Assembly (NCBI GenBank): GCA_910587485.1
Contig: CAJUKN010000029.1
Location: forward strand, 1 to 19,360
Length of the DNA stretch: 19,360 nucleotides
From: an uncultured Lachnospira sp.
GTDB lineage: Bacteria > Bacillota > Clostridia > Lachnospirales > Lachnospiraceae
Direction of reading: 5' to 3'
Shown: positions 1 through 7,638 of the stretch, one piece after another
How the letters are laid out: each line of letters begins with the position of its first letter
Numbering within the stretch: the stretch's first letter is position 1
Program-made: the position numbers and the translations under genes
Notes under the pieces: generated by a model
What the model saw: the letters and a program-made list of their open reading frames with translations, nothing else
Told to the model about the DNA's origin: nothing
Database searches by the model: none

Positions 1-1
1 C

Positions 2-61
2 AGTTGTCAAAACCCAACTCTCAATCTATTTGATATGAATCCGAGAGGCTATAATAGATAA
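2..61 (+). CDS. possible C-terminal end of a plus-strand gene (partial)
   Basis: One plus-strand frame is open from the window edge to a TAA at 59-61 and encodes 19 residues ending NLFDMNPRGYNR. Base composition drops sharply to very AT-rich DNA right after this stop, as at a gene end. All three minus frames and the other two plus frames contain stops here. The fragment is too short to assign a family and could be chance. From 62 to 207 the DNA is AT-rich and I see no gene. Confidence 0.25.
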   Translation, partial: SCQNPTLNLFDMNPRGYNR

Positions 62-207
62 TTAAATATTTTATTTTCCCACATCATCTCCAATCACTAT
101 ACTAAATTTATCACTCTTTTATTATTTTTAGCATATCATATTATTATATTTTTGTCAATTGTAAATATTTTATTTATAAATGTATATCATTATTTTTAAA
201 TAGGTAT

Positions 208-250
208 TAAAAAACAGATACACGCTACATCTTTCCTAACGCATACCTGT
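208..250 (-). terminator. intrinsic terminator after the SHOCT-like gene
   Basis: On the minus strand the arms 250-239 and 225-214 form a 12-pair stem, including several G-U pairs, around a 13-nt loop. A run of T residues follows (plus-strand A run at 209-213). It lies 19 nt past the stop codon of the gene ending at 269, as expected for a Rho-independent terminator. Confidence 0.75.
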
Positions 251-268
251 CTTTTATCTTTTCAATAA

Positions 269-832
269 TTATTCCAATATTTTTTTGACTTTCTCATCAT
301 ATTCAACTTTTGAAATGATACCCATACTTAACTGCATCTCCACTTTTTTAAGCAAATCATAATTATCCAATCGCTTTTGAGCAGCTTCTAATTTTTCATT
401 ATATTCTTGTGCTGTAACAATATCAAGGGCAAATGCCTTATCTAGTTTTTGCTTAACTGCATTAAACTCATCTTCCGCTTTCTTTTTTGCTTTCTGCTCA
501 TTTTCTTCTCGAATTGTTGTCTCTTTTTTATCAATCTGTAATTTTATATCTGCTAATTTTTCTAATTCAGGCTCAATACTTTCCAATACATCAGAAACAT
601 CAAAAGTATCACCACCATCACATTTTTCAACATATTCAACATATCGTTTTCCTATTTCAGCATAGGAAGATTCAAGTTTCTTCTCAACTACAGATTTTTG
701 AATATTTAAACTTGCAAGTTCACTTTGCTCTTTTGTTAGGTTATATAGAGATTCCCCTAAATTTTTAGCTGAATGAATCACATTATCCCCAACTTCTTTT
801 GCTGCTTTTGCAGCCTTTTCAAACATATCCAT
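269..832 (-). CDS. coiled-coil protein with C-terminal SHOCT-like repeats
   Basis: This 187-residue protein is rich in Lys, Glu and Ala and has no signal peptide or membrane segment, so it is probably cytoplasmic. The N-terminal half (about 1-125) is heptad-like and probably forms coiled coils. The C-terminus has two short related helical hairpins at about 125-153 and 158-186. The second reads LLKKVEMQLSMGIISKVEYD, the pattern of SHOCT domains (hydrophobic-xx-GIIs-xx-Ef/Y), which are usually oligomerisation modules. The start at 832 is fixed by AGGAGGAG seven bases upstream. The gene has its own promoter at 941-969 and a terminator right after the stop, so it looks monocistronic. It lies downstream of the two Ter-type genes on the same strand, but nothing else links it to them. 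Its specific function is unknown. Confidence 0.75.
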   Translation of the reverse strand: MDMFEKAAKAAKEVGDNVIHSAKNLGESLYNLTKEQSELASLNIQKSVVEKKLESSYAEIGKRYVEYVEKCDGGDTFDVSDVLESIEPELEKLADIKLQIDKKETTIREENEQKAKKKAEDEFNAVKQKLDKAFALDIVTAQEYNEKLEAAQKRLDNYDLLKKVEMQLSMGIISKVEYDEKVKKILE

Positions 833-936
833 TTTTACTCCTCCTATACTTTCTGTACTGCCTAAAATATTATATCTTTATCTTTTCATTATCATATTTT
901 TAGGCAAATACAAATTTTATATCATCATGTTGCTGT

Positions 937-969
937 GGCTATTATAACATAGCCTTTAAGTAAAGTCAC
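937..969 (-). promoter_or_regulatory. sigma-A-type promoter overlapped by an 18-bp palindrome
   Basis: On the minus strand GTGACT (969-964) and TATAAT (946-941) are separated by 17 bp, a good vegetative promoter with 4/6 and 6/6 matches. The predicted transcript starts near 934, about 100 nt before the SHOCT-like gene. A perfect inverted repeat GGCTAT-N6-ATAGCC (937-954) covers the -10 box, which is where a repressor operator would be expected. The regulator is unknown. Confidence 0.6.
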
Positions 970-1043
970 TTATAATTTGTTCTTTAATTATAATATATAT
1001 TTTATATTTTAAAAATTTTTATAAAATATTTGTCCATTTAAAT

Positions 1044-2093
1044 TTATATCTCTGTAAGATTTTTAATAATTCCACAACATTTATAATAATTCAATATACA
1101 ATATTCTATAGGAACATTTTTTTCTTTAGCTAAACGCACAATAGGCTTTAATTCTTTATTATCTCTATATTTTTTATCTATCAATATCATTTTAGGCACT
1201 CTTCTAAGCAAAACGCGTGTCGTCTCACCAATTCCGGGTTTTATTAAATTAATATCTGTCACTTTATATTTTTTTGCTAATTCTTTTACTTCATCTATTC
1301 CATACCCATCTTTACAAACAGTTGATTCAAAATTTGTATGTGTAAAATATTTTTCAATCTCATTGATAAACTGGTAAGATAAATCTGCATTTTCTAAATC
1401 TTTATAATAAACTGCACCATGAAAATCATCAGCACCAATAATATCATCTCTTAAAAAAGTTCTGCTTATCAGTCCTGATATGGTGCAATTTAAACAAGAA
1501 CTTGGAATTAAAATATCCTCATGTGTGCCACATAACTCTGTTATATTGGCAGGGTCTGCAACGACTGCTATATTGGATGATACTTGACTGTAAACTTTGA
1601 TAGCGTTTTTTAATTCATTAAAAATAGCACCTTTTCCTATCCACCCATCAACAAATAATAATTGCTGCGGACAATATTGATTCAAAAGATACTTCATAGC
1701 ATTATTATCAATACCTTTTCCACGTATAATCGAAATAGAATAATGCGGAATATCCAATGTGAATTTAAATTTTAAATATCTTTTTATTAATATTCCTATA
1801 GGTATTCCTGCTCTTGCTAGTGACACTAAAACAATATTCCTGCCTCTTTTTTTAATAATTTTATCCGACAGGCATCCTATTGCATTTGCTGTTGCTTTTG
1901 CATAATTTTCAAGTGCTTCTTGATACACATTCATATATTCTTTTGTTGGTACATATTCTATTGGAAGCATCTCACAATAATGATGTCCCGATTGTATCAA
2001 TCGTTCACGTTCACTAGTAGGCAAAGGAATTACTTGCCCTGTAATATCTTTTAATAATAACTGCACATCTTCTGTGCTATAGGAACTTCTCAT
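1044..2093 (-). CDS. StiP-type phosphoribosyltransferase with C-terminal PELOTA-like domain (Ter-associated)
   Basis: This 349-residue protein matches, from memory, the family annotated as 'cysteine protease StiP', later reinterpreted as a phosphoribosyltransferase-like fold (PRTase_1). The N-terminus (SSYSTEDVQLLLKDITG, then SGHHYCEMLPIEY) fits the family start, so the ORF start at 2093 is probably right, although the upstream AGAAAGG is a weak and distant RBS. VLVSLARAGIPIG (88-100) and FVDGWIGKGA (147-156) look like the substrate-binding loops. Residues about 272-346, with IKPGIGETTRVLLRRVP, match the PELOTA/L7Ae-like RNA-binding domain of these proteins. Such genes normally occur in tellurium-resistance (Ter) stress clusters with TerD, an ATP-grasp enzyme and a second PRTase; only the second PRTase is present here, 85 nt upstream. 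The biochemical role of the family is only predicted (a nucleoside-like product made from PRPP). Confidence 0.8.
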   Translation of the reverse strand: MRSSYSTEDVQLLLKDITGQVIPLPTSERERLIQSGHHYCEMLPIEYVPTKEYMNVYQEALENYAKATANAIGCLSDKIIKKRGRNIVLVSLARAGIPIGILIKRYLKFKFTLDIPHYSISIIRGKGIDNNAMKYLLNQYCPQQLLFVDGWIGKGAIFNELKNAIKVYSQVSSNIAVVADPANITELCGTHEDILIPSSCLNCTISGLISRTFLRDDIIGADDFHGAVYYKDLENADLSYQFINEIEKYFTHTNFESTVCKDGYGIDEVKELAKKYKVTDINLIKPGIGETTRVLLRRVPKMILIDKKYRDNKELKPIVRLAKEKNVPIEYCILNYYKCCGIIKNLTEI

Positions 2094-2178
2094 CTTAATT
2101 ACTATGCCTTTCTAATCATTTTTCATTATATTTGTGTTTTATTTTTTGCGCATAACAAAATAAGAACAAATATGAATG

Positions 2179-3288
2179 TTATAACCATTGTATTACATAA
2201 ATTTCTTTATTTCCACTAATAGACAATGCAGCTAACAATGTGTCAAGACCTTCTTGTTTTGCATTAGAGGCATCTGTAATTACAAGCACACAATCATACT
2301 TACATAAATCATAAATAAATGTTTTTCTCTTTTTATCATAAAGGCTTTCTAATTCATAACGTGTATGTAATGGATACGTTTTTTCAGTACTTACTGCAAT
2401 AGGGCTTCTGGTCGTTGCATGGAAACGTACTTTTGAAACCATTTTTTCTATCTTTTGTGCTATAACTAATGCTGGATACATAAATTCTTCTGTTCCAAGA
2501 ACTAAAACACTTTTATATTCACAAAAATGAAATTCTTTTTTGATATCAGAAAAGAATTTTTCTATATTTTCATTATACTGTTTTATTTCAACCATTCGTC
2601 TTGCATCCATATAGCCATTTATATAAAACATTTTATATTGTATATTACCCATTGCTTTTAATTGGTTTAATGTAACATACATGCCATCTCCTGAATATTG
2701 TTCTGCTATTTGCACATAATTTTCATGGTTTGTTTTTGCAATATAATTTAAATCAATTCCTCTTTGCTTATATAAATAAATTGCCTCATCATTCATACCA
2801 TTAAGCAACGAAGCAACTGCATATTGTTTTATCTGTGGATAGCACTTATTTAAAATATCAATAATATTTAAAATCGTTTTTCCTGTCGTTACTTCATCTT
2901 CCACAAATACAATTCTATCAATCTTATCCTTTATTTTGTCGATATCATCTTGAACTACTTTTTGCTCTGTTGCATGACTATGCTGTTCTGAAAAATAAAT
3001 AAATTTTACATTTTCAAGTATTTCTCTTGTCGTGTGCATATATAATGTATCACAATAACTTGCCACAGCAGCACCTATAGCAGTTGCTGTTTCAGCAAAG
3101 CCAATTAAAAGTAAATTTTCGTTTTGATATCGTTTTTTAATTTTTAAAGCAAGTTCCTCAAACATAGAAAATGCTTCAGATGGTTTGACAGGAATATGTT
3201 TTCCTTGCAAAGCATTTATGACAAGATAGTTTCGTTTTTTATTATTTTCTCTTTTTGCAATTTTAATAAAATTCTCTACTTCAAACAT
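2179..3288 (-). CDS. phosphoribosyltransferase with TRSP domain (PRTase_2, Ter-associated)
   Basis: This 369-residue protein has the PRPP-binding motif VEDEVTTGKT at 129-138, preceded by the family blocks GFAETATAIGA (63-73) and SEQHSHATEQK (100-110). The C-terminal part holds TRSP at 293-296, the motif that names the TRSP domain found after PRTase_2 in Ter clusters. It looks full length: NYLVINALQGKHIPV near the N-terminus fits the family. The start at 3288 has only a weak AAGGATAGG upstream. It is the first gene of a two-gene unit with the StiP/PELOTA gene. Predicted role, from family knowledge: PRPP-dependent transfer in synthesis of a nucleoside-like metabolite linked to stress. The usual partners (TerD, ATP-grasp, HAD) are not in this window. 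Confidence 0.82.
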   Translation of the reverse strand: MFEVENFIKIAKRENNKKRNYLVINALQGKHIPVKPSEAFSMFEELALKIKKRYQNENLLLIGFAETATAIGAAVASYCDTLYMHTTREILENVKFIYFSEQHSHATEQKVVQDDIDKIKDKIDRIVFVEDEVTTGKTILNIIDILNKCYPQIKQYAVASLLNGMNDEAIYLYKQRGIDLNYIAKTNHENYVQIAEQYSGDGMYVTLNQLKAMGNIQYKMFYINGYMDARRMVEIKQYNENIEKFFSDIKKEFHFCEYKSVLVLGTEEFMYPALVIAQKIEKMVSKVRFHATTRSPIAVSTEKTYPLHTRYELESLYDKKRKTFIYDLCKYDCVLVITDASNAKQEGLDTLLAALSISGNKEIYVIQWL

Positions 3289-3331
3289 AATTGAAATACC
3301 TATCCTTAATATTACACTTTGGCTTTATACA

Positions 3332-3349
3332 TTGTAACATTGTTTACAA
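3332..3349. promoter_or_regulatory. 18-bp palindrome TTGTAA-N6-TTACAA (possible operator)
   Basis: A perfect inverted repeat, TTGTAA (3332-3337), CATTGT, TTACAA (3344-3349), lies 44 bp upstream of the PRTase_2 start. Its size and TTGTnA-N6-TnACAA form resemble the binding sites of the redox repressor Rex, but other repressors use similar sites. No promoter elements next to it are convincing. Confidence 0.35.
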
Positions 3350-3371
3350 GCCTTATCATTAAAATTCCAAT

Positions 3372-3461
3372 TTATTTTACTATAAAATACTCTTGAAATG
3401 CTGAGCGGATTTCCTTGCGTAGTTCAGGGTTGCTCTTGGTAATGCCCTTAATAATCTTGAT
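3372..3461 (-). pseudogene. 29-codon C-terminal gene remnant
   Basis: This minus-strand open stretch ends in TAA (3374-3372) and encodes residues including ITKSNPELRKEIRSAF. It has no start codon, and an in-frame stop lies just upstream. It is richer in G and C (codons such as GGC and CGC) than the surrounding DNA, and its amino-acid content is protein-like. I read it as the eroded tail of a lost gene, possibly left by a deletion or transposition. The family is not recognised and chance cannot be excluded. Confidence 0.3.
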
Positions 3462-3542
3462 TTATTTTCAATCCTACTTTGCATAAGTAACCATTGCTAA
3501 AAAATCGAATACATTAAATAAATAAAACTTATGGAGGCTATA

Positions 3543-4112
3543 ATGAGTAAACCTTGTGGACTCAATCAGACAACTGAAGTATATCTTACAACATTTAATC
3601 GTATTTTACAAAAAATGATTTGCAAGATGGTCAATGCAAAATTGACAAACAGTATTTCTCATAATTTTATTGTACAAATGATTCCTCACCATAAAGCAGC
3701 TATTGAAATGTCTGAAAACGTTTTAAAATATACTTCTAATGATTCTCTGCAAAACATTGCCTCAAATATTATTACAGAACAGACAAAAAGTATTAAAAAT
3801 ATGCTTTCTATTGAAAAAAATTGTAGCTACCTTGTCAATCAAAGAACAGAATTGCAATTATATCAAACAAAAATAAACCAAGTTATGCAAAGTATGTTTT
3901 CAAATATGAGCAGAGCCTGCTCGACAAATCAAATCAACTGTAATTTTATGTGGGAGATGATTCCACACCACGAAGGCGCAGTATTGATGTCTGAAATCAC
4001 ACTTCAATTTAATATTTGCCCTGAATTAAAGCCTATTTTAGATTCAATCATTTCTTCTCAAAAAAAGGGCATTTCAGAAATGCAAAATTTACTGCATTGT
4101 TTGGAATGTTAA
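3543..4112 (+). CDS. tandem DUF305 (ferritin-like fold) protein
   Basis: The product is 189 residues. ATG at 3543 is chosen because GGAGG lies five bases upstream; the ATG at 3531 overlaps that ribosome binding site. Two DUF305 units are visible. The first has MIPHHKAAIEMSE (His49-His50) followed by EQTKSIKNM. The second has MIPHHEGAVLMSE (His142-His143) followed by SSQKKGISEM. DUF305 units are four-helix, ferritin-like modules whose HH and downstream Gln/Met residues are thought to bind metal. There is no signal peptide, so a cytoplasmic location is likely, whereas many DUF305 proteins are exported. Several Cys residues (5, 27, 94, 126, 133) add possible metal ligands. The gene is alone on the plus strand and ends before a hairpin terminator. 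A role in metal binding or tolerance is inference. Confidence 0.82.
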   Translation: MSKPCGLNQTTEVYLTTFNRILQKMICKMVNAKLTNSISHNFIVQMIPHHKAAIEMSENVLKYTSNDSLQNIASNIITEQTKSIKNMLSIEKNCSYLVNQRTELQLYQTKINQVMQSMFSNMSRACSTNQINCNFMWEMIPHHEGAVLMSEITLQFNICPELKPILDSIISSQKKGISEMQNLLHCLEC

Positions 4113-4149
4113 AAATAACCTTATTATCACTTTCCTAATGAGCCTAAAT

Positions 4150-4185
4150 AGTGAGGGTAGAAGTTCCACCCTCACTGTTTATTTA
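4150..4185 (+). terminator. hairpin terminator, possibly bidirectional
   Basis: A 9-bp stem (4150-4158 with 4168-4176, core GTGAGGGT/ACCCTCAC) with a 9-nt loop is followed on the plus strand by GTTTATTTAT. It lies 37 bp past the DUF305 stop. The convergent SDR gene ends at 4242, so the same hairpin may also stop its transcript, though the tail on that side is poorer. Confidence 0.65.
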
Positions 4186-4241
4186 TCATATATCTATTAT
4201 AATATCCATTATCCAGACAATTCTTATCTACTATTCTTTAA

Positions 4242-5042
4242 TTATGGTCTTAATCCCATACCGCCCTCTAATGTGATGGTTTCGCCTGACATAAATTTAA
4301 AATCTGGTGAAGCTAATGCTACACAAGCTCTTCCAATTTCTTCTTCTGAATCGCCATAATGTCCCATAGGAGGCATCTTTACATTTGCCTTAAATGCTTC
4401 TGGATAAGCCTTTTCAAAATTTTCTAACTGGCTTGTCCATGCAAGAGGACAAACGATGTTGACATTGATATCATCTTTGCCCCACTCTGTAGCGGCAACT
4501 CTTGTAAGACCTCTGATTCCTTCTTTTGCAGCCGCATATGCACACTGTCCGAAATTGCCAAAAAGTCCTGCGCCAGAAGCAAAATTGATAACGGTTCCTT
4601 TTGTCTTTGCCAAATATGGATAACATGCCTTCATATAATAAAAAGTAGCATAAAGACCAGAATACATAGCAAGATTAAACTGTTCTGTTGTATGGTCTGC
4701 AAGTGTTACTCCTGAAGCAGAAGCCTGTGCATTATTGATAAGTACATGAATATCGCCAAATGTATCAACTGTTTGCTGTACTACATTTTGTACTACTTTT
4801 TCATTGTCTGCTTCTGGATTGACATCTGCTTGCAGCACAAGCACTTTAATGCCATAATTTTTTTCAAGCTCTTCCTTTGCATCTTCTAGCTTCTGCATAT
4901 TTCTTCCTGTAATAACAAGATTTGCCCCCTCTTTTGCATAAGCCGTCGCAATACCATATCCAATAGAACCACATCTGCCATTGCTGAGTGTCGCCTTGCC
5001 AGCCCCTGTAATAATCGCTGTTTTTCCTGTTAAAAATCCCAT
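4242..5042 (-). CDS. SDR-family NAD(P)-dependent oxidoreductase
   Basis: The product is 266 residues starting MGFLTGKTAIITGAG. The start at 5042 follows AGGAGG with good spacing; the upstream extension of the open frame is not family-like. The Rossmann glycine motif begins TGAG (12-15) but is widened, with eleven residues before IGYG (27-30). Classical SDR signatures follow: ITGRN (44-48, where Arg47 suggests NADP(H)), NNAQA (103-107), and the catalytic Ser156, Tyr169 and Lys173 (YAAAK). The C-terminus SGETITLEGGMGL is typical of FabG-like enzymes. Substrate cannot be told; FabG-like acyl reduction or an alcohol/sugar dehydrogenase are options. It lies 64 bp downstream of the zinc-ribbon gene on the same strand. 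Confidence 0.85.
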   Translation of the reverse strand: MGFLTGKTAIITGAGKATLSNGRCGSIGYGIATAYAKEGANLVITGRNMQKLEDAKEELEKNYGIKVLVLQADVNPEADNEKVVQNVVQQTVDTFGDIHVLINNAQASASGVTLADHTTEQFNLAMYSGLYATFYYMKACYPYLAKTKGTVINFASGAGLFGNFGQCAYAAAKEGIRGLTRVAATEWGKDDINVNIVCPLAWTSQLENFEKAYPEAFKANVKMPPMGHYGDSEEEIGRACVALASPDFKFMSGETITLEGGMGLRP

Positions 5043-5106
5043 AACATACCTCCTAATTAAAATATTAACAACTCTTATTATAGTCCATATTGCTAAATAA
5101 TGCCAT

Positions 5107-5478
5107 TTATTTATTAACAAAAATAAAGTTTTCTATAAATTCTCTCTGTCTTTTATGTTTTCTCATACCATCTGTCTTATGCTGATAATTTTTTCGTCTC
5201 CAATCTTTTCGATAACCTGCACTTTCAACTTCCATTTCCATAAAAAAATATGCTTCATATGGCGTCTGTGGTCTTTTGCTGCAAAATGGACAATTGGGGT
5301 CACCGCAAGTCGTATCCAGCCATTCATTGCATGTTATACAACACCATGAATCATATTCATCCATCTGAAAAACGGTCTGCTGTCCACATTTTGGACATTT
5401 CGATGGAGAATGCCACCCCATCAGTTTCCACTTAAATTGTTTTTTACGTGCTTTCAAATAATTTTTTCTATTTTTCAT
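5107..5478 (-). CDS. small zinc-ribbon protein of unknown function
   Basis: This basic 123-residue protein has clustered Cys pairs: CPKC near residue 28, CCITC near 46, and CGDPNCPFC around 58-66. These are enough for one or two zinc-binding knuckles. The N-terminus (NYLKARKKQFKWKLMGWHSP) and the C-terminus (DWRRKNYQHKTDGMRKHKRQ) are strongly positive, which suggests nucleic-acid or ribosome contact, but that is inference. No convincing RBS precedes the ATG at 5478. An internal start at MGWHSP (5421) is possible but also lacks a good RBS and would drop the basic leader. It lies between the membrane-protein gene and the SDR gene on the same strand. Confidence 0.65.
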   Translation of the reverse strand: MKNRKNYLKARKKQFKWKLMGWHSPSKCPKCGQQTVFQMDEYDSWCCITCNEWLDTTCGDPNCPFCSKRPQTPYEAYFFMEMEVESAGYRKDWRRKNYQHKTDGMRKHKRQREFIENFIFVNK

Positions 5479-5567
5479 AAATCTTTTATTTTCATAGGCT
5501 TTTTACTGCCTTTTAAATATAAATTTTTTAATATACTTTTAATACAAATTCATACAAAACTAACCAT

Positions 5568-6026
5568 TTATTCATCTTTTATATCGATTTTCTTATCACT
5601 GTTTCTTAGCATCTCTCTTATCTTTTTTAGTATACTATTCTCATCACTCTTCTTTTCTTCCATAAATTTTTGAAATACAAACAATATACAGATGCCTATA
5701 ATAAATAGTAATGTGTCAATGGCATTTGGCGACTGCATAATAAGATGCCTTGCTGATACAAATACAAGTGCCTCTATAATATTGACAGCACTTGGTTTGC
5801 ATAACATTTTTAAAAATTCAATACCAATAACAACCATAAATACAATATCTAAAAATTTGATAAGACTTCCTTTATCCATTCTTGTATTCCAAAATTCTTC
5901 AACTGCGGGTATAATAGCAATCGTTGCTATCACAATTCCTATAACAACGAACAATGCCATAACCAACTCCATCACATCACAAATATTACATAATGCTTTT
6001 CTTAACTTATCCAAAAAAATAACCAT
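5568..6026 (-). CDS. small integral membrane protein, PsiE-like
   Basis: The product is 152 residues with hydrophobic spans at roughly 18-41, 57-76, 84-95 and 104-122, and a charged tail (about 124-152) that is probably cytoplasmic. The central region GIEFLKMLCKPSAVNIIEALVF followed by SARHLIM resembles the PsiE (phosphate-starvation-inducible E) family pattern of a helix, a short polar loop and a helix with Arg; this match is from memory and tentative. The ATG at 6026 is preceded very closely by GGAAAGGA. A second candidate start, MALFVV (residue 23), has GGAG six bases upstream. No transport motif is seen. A promoter candidate lies at 6070-6097. Confidence 0.6.
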   Translation of the reverse strand: MVIFLDKLRKALCNICDVMELVMALFVVIGIVIATIAIIPAVEEFWNTRMDKGSLIKFLDIVFMVVIGIEFLKMLCKPSAVNIIEALVFVSARHLIMQSPNAIDTLLFIIGICILFVFQKFMEEKKSDENSILKKIREMLRNSDKKIDIKDE

Positions 6027-6069
6027 TCCTTTCCAAAATAACTATAAAATTTGCTGCAACTGTATTTGA

Positions 6070-6097
6070 ATTTTATTCATAATCCATGTCGCAGCAA
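6070..6097 (-). promoter_or_regulatory. candidate promoter for the membrane-protein gene
   Basis: On the minus strand TTGCTG (6097-6092) and TAAAAT (6075-6070) are separated by 16 bp. The predicted start near 6063 is about 37 nt before the ATG. The -35 box lies within an 8-bp inverted repeat arm (TTTGCTGC, repeated as GCAGCAAA near 6050), which could form a hairpin or operator. Confidence 0.35.
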
Positions 6098-6203
6098 AAC
6101 TTGGAAAATATTTTATCTTTTGGAATCTTTTAATCTTTCAACAGATTTTTATTTTCAATATTTTTATATTTTTTAGATGATACCTTTAGAATTTTAAAAT
6201 ATT

Positions 6204-7637
6204 TTATAGTAACTCTTTTAAAATTTTATTGACTAAACCGGGATTTGCTTTTCCTTTCATTGCCTTCATTGTCTGTCCTACCAAAAATCCAAGCGCTTTG
6301 TCTTTTCCACCTCTGTAATCGGCAACCGACTGTGGATTATCTGCAATTACTTTTTCAACAGTAGCACGAAGCTCACCTTCATCACTTATCTGTCCAAGTC
6401 CATTTTCCTTAACATACTGTTCAGGGTCAATATTTTCCTCAAATATTTTAACAAAGACATCTTTTGCAACATTACCATTAATTGTTCCAGAATCCACAAG
6501 TGCAATCAATTTAGCAAGATTGGATGCATCAAAACAAATATCTTCTGGTTCCAATGATTTATCTTTTAATATCCTCATTGTCTCACCAATAATCCAGTTT
6601 GCTACTTTTTTAGGCTGATTGCAAAGGGCGGTGGTCTCCTCAAATAAATCTGCAAGCCTCTTAGAGTCTGTAATCATTTCTATGTCATATTCAGGAATAC
6701 CAAACTCTTTTGCATATCGCTCCATCTTTTCACTCTTAAATTCCGGCTGACGGCTTTTAATTTTTTCCAGCCACTCATCACTAATATGCAGCGGCACTAA
6801 ATCAGGGTCCGGAAAATAGCGATAATCTTGTGCATCTTCTTTTGAGCGCATAGCGTAAGAATATGCCTTATTATCGTCCCATCTTCTTGTTTCTTGAATC
6901 ACTTTTTGTCCAGATTCTATCAAATCAATCTGTCTGTCTCGTTCCGCTTCAATCGCTCTGGCAATCGCAGAAAAAGAATTAAGATTTTTTGTTTCTGTCC
7001 TTGTTCCAAAATCGGTTGCCCCAACTTCTCTTACTGATAAATTGACATCTGCCCTCATTGAACCTTCTTGAAGTTTACAATCCGAAGCACCAAGATATTG
7101 AATAATTAAACGCAATTTTTCAAGATAAGCAATAACTTCTTTTGCACTTCGCATATCTGGTTCTGAAACAATTTCAATCAATGGAACTCCTGAACGGTTA
7201 AAATCGACAAAAGAAACATCTTCCCAATCATCGTGAATTAATTTACCCGCATCTTCTTCCATATGAATCTCATGGATTCTAACAGATTTTGTCGTTCCAT
7301 CTTCCAACTTAATATCAACATGTCCATCTCTGCAAATCGGCAAATACAACTGTGAAATTTGATAATTTTGCGGATTATCTGGATAAAAATAATTTTTTCT
7401 ATCAAACTTACAATACTGTGTAATTGTACAATTCGTAGCAAGACCAACTGCCGCCGCATATTCTACAACCTGTTTATTAAGCACAGGGAGCGAACCCGGC
7501 ATTCCTGTGCAGACAGGACATGTATGTGTATTTGGCGCCCCTCCAAATTCGGTCGAGCAGCCACAAAATATTTTTGTTTTTGTCGCAAGTTCTACATGAA
7601 CCTCAAGTCCTATGACTGTTTCATATTGTTTTGCCAT
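6204..7637 (-). CDS. gatB: aspartyl/glutamyl-tRNA amidotransferase subunit B
   Basis: GatB is the kinase/amidation subunit of GatCAB: it activates misacylated Asp-tRNA-Asn or Glu-tRNA-Gln and transfers ammonia delivered from GatA. The product is 477 residues, the normal length. The start MAKQYETVIGLEVHVEL at 7637 is chosen over the ATG at 7664 because GGAGG lies six bases upstream, inside the end of gatA. The N-terminal cradle has the zinc-binding cysteines FCGC and CPVC around TCPVCTGMPGSLPVLN, plus KNYFYPDNPQNYQISQ. The C-terminal third is the helical and YqeY-like tRNA-binding part, ending NPGLVNKILKELL. gatA stops one base before this start, so the two are translationally coupled. It is the last gene of the aspS-gatCAB unit; no clear terminator is visible in 6098-6203. 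Confidence 0.97.
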   Translation of the reverse strand: MAKQYETVIGLEVHVELATKTKIFCGCSTEFGGAPNTHTCPVCTGMPGSLPVLNKQVVEYAAAVGLATNCTITQYCKFDRKNYFYPDNPQNYQISQLYLPICRDGHVDIKLEDGTTKSVRIHEIHMEEDAGKLIHDDWEDVSFVDFNRSGVPLIEIVSEPDMRSAKEVIAYLEKLRLIIQYLGASDCKLQEGSMRADVNLSVREVGATDFGTRTETKNLNSFSAIARAIEAERDRQIDLIESGQKVIQETRRWDDNKAYSYAMRSKEDAQDYRYFPDPDLVPLHISDEWLEKIKSRQPEFKSEKMERYAKEFGIPEYDIEMITDSKRLADLFEETTALCNQPKKVANWIIGETMRILKDKSLEPEDICFDASNLAKLIALVDSGTINGNVAKDVFVKIFEENIDPEQYVKENGLGQISDEGELRATVEKVIADNPQSVADYRGGKDKALGFLVGQTMKAMKGKANPGLVNKILKELL

Positions 7638-7638
7638 A

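Noticed and set aside
27..60. TTGATA and TATAAT at the left edge as a plus-strand promoter
   Set aside because: The spacer is only 14 bp, no plus-strand gene follows, and the region may be coding.
4138..4359. 73-codon plus-strand open frame after the DUF305 gene
   Set aside because: It starts within the terminator region and runs antisense into the end of the SDR gene.
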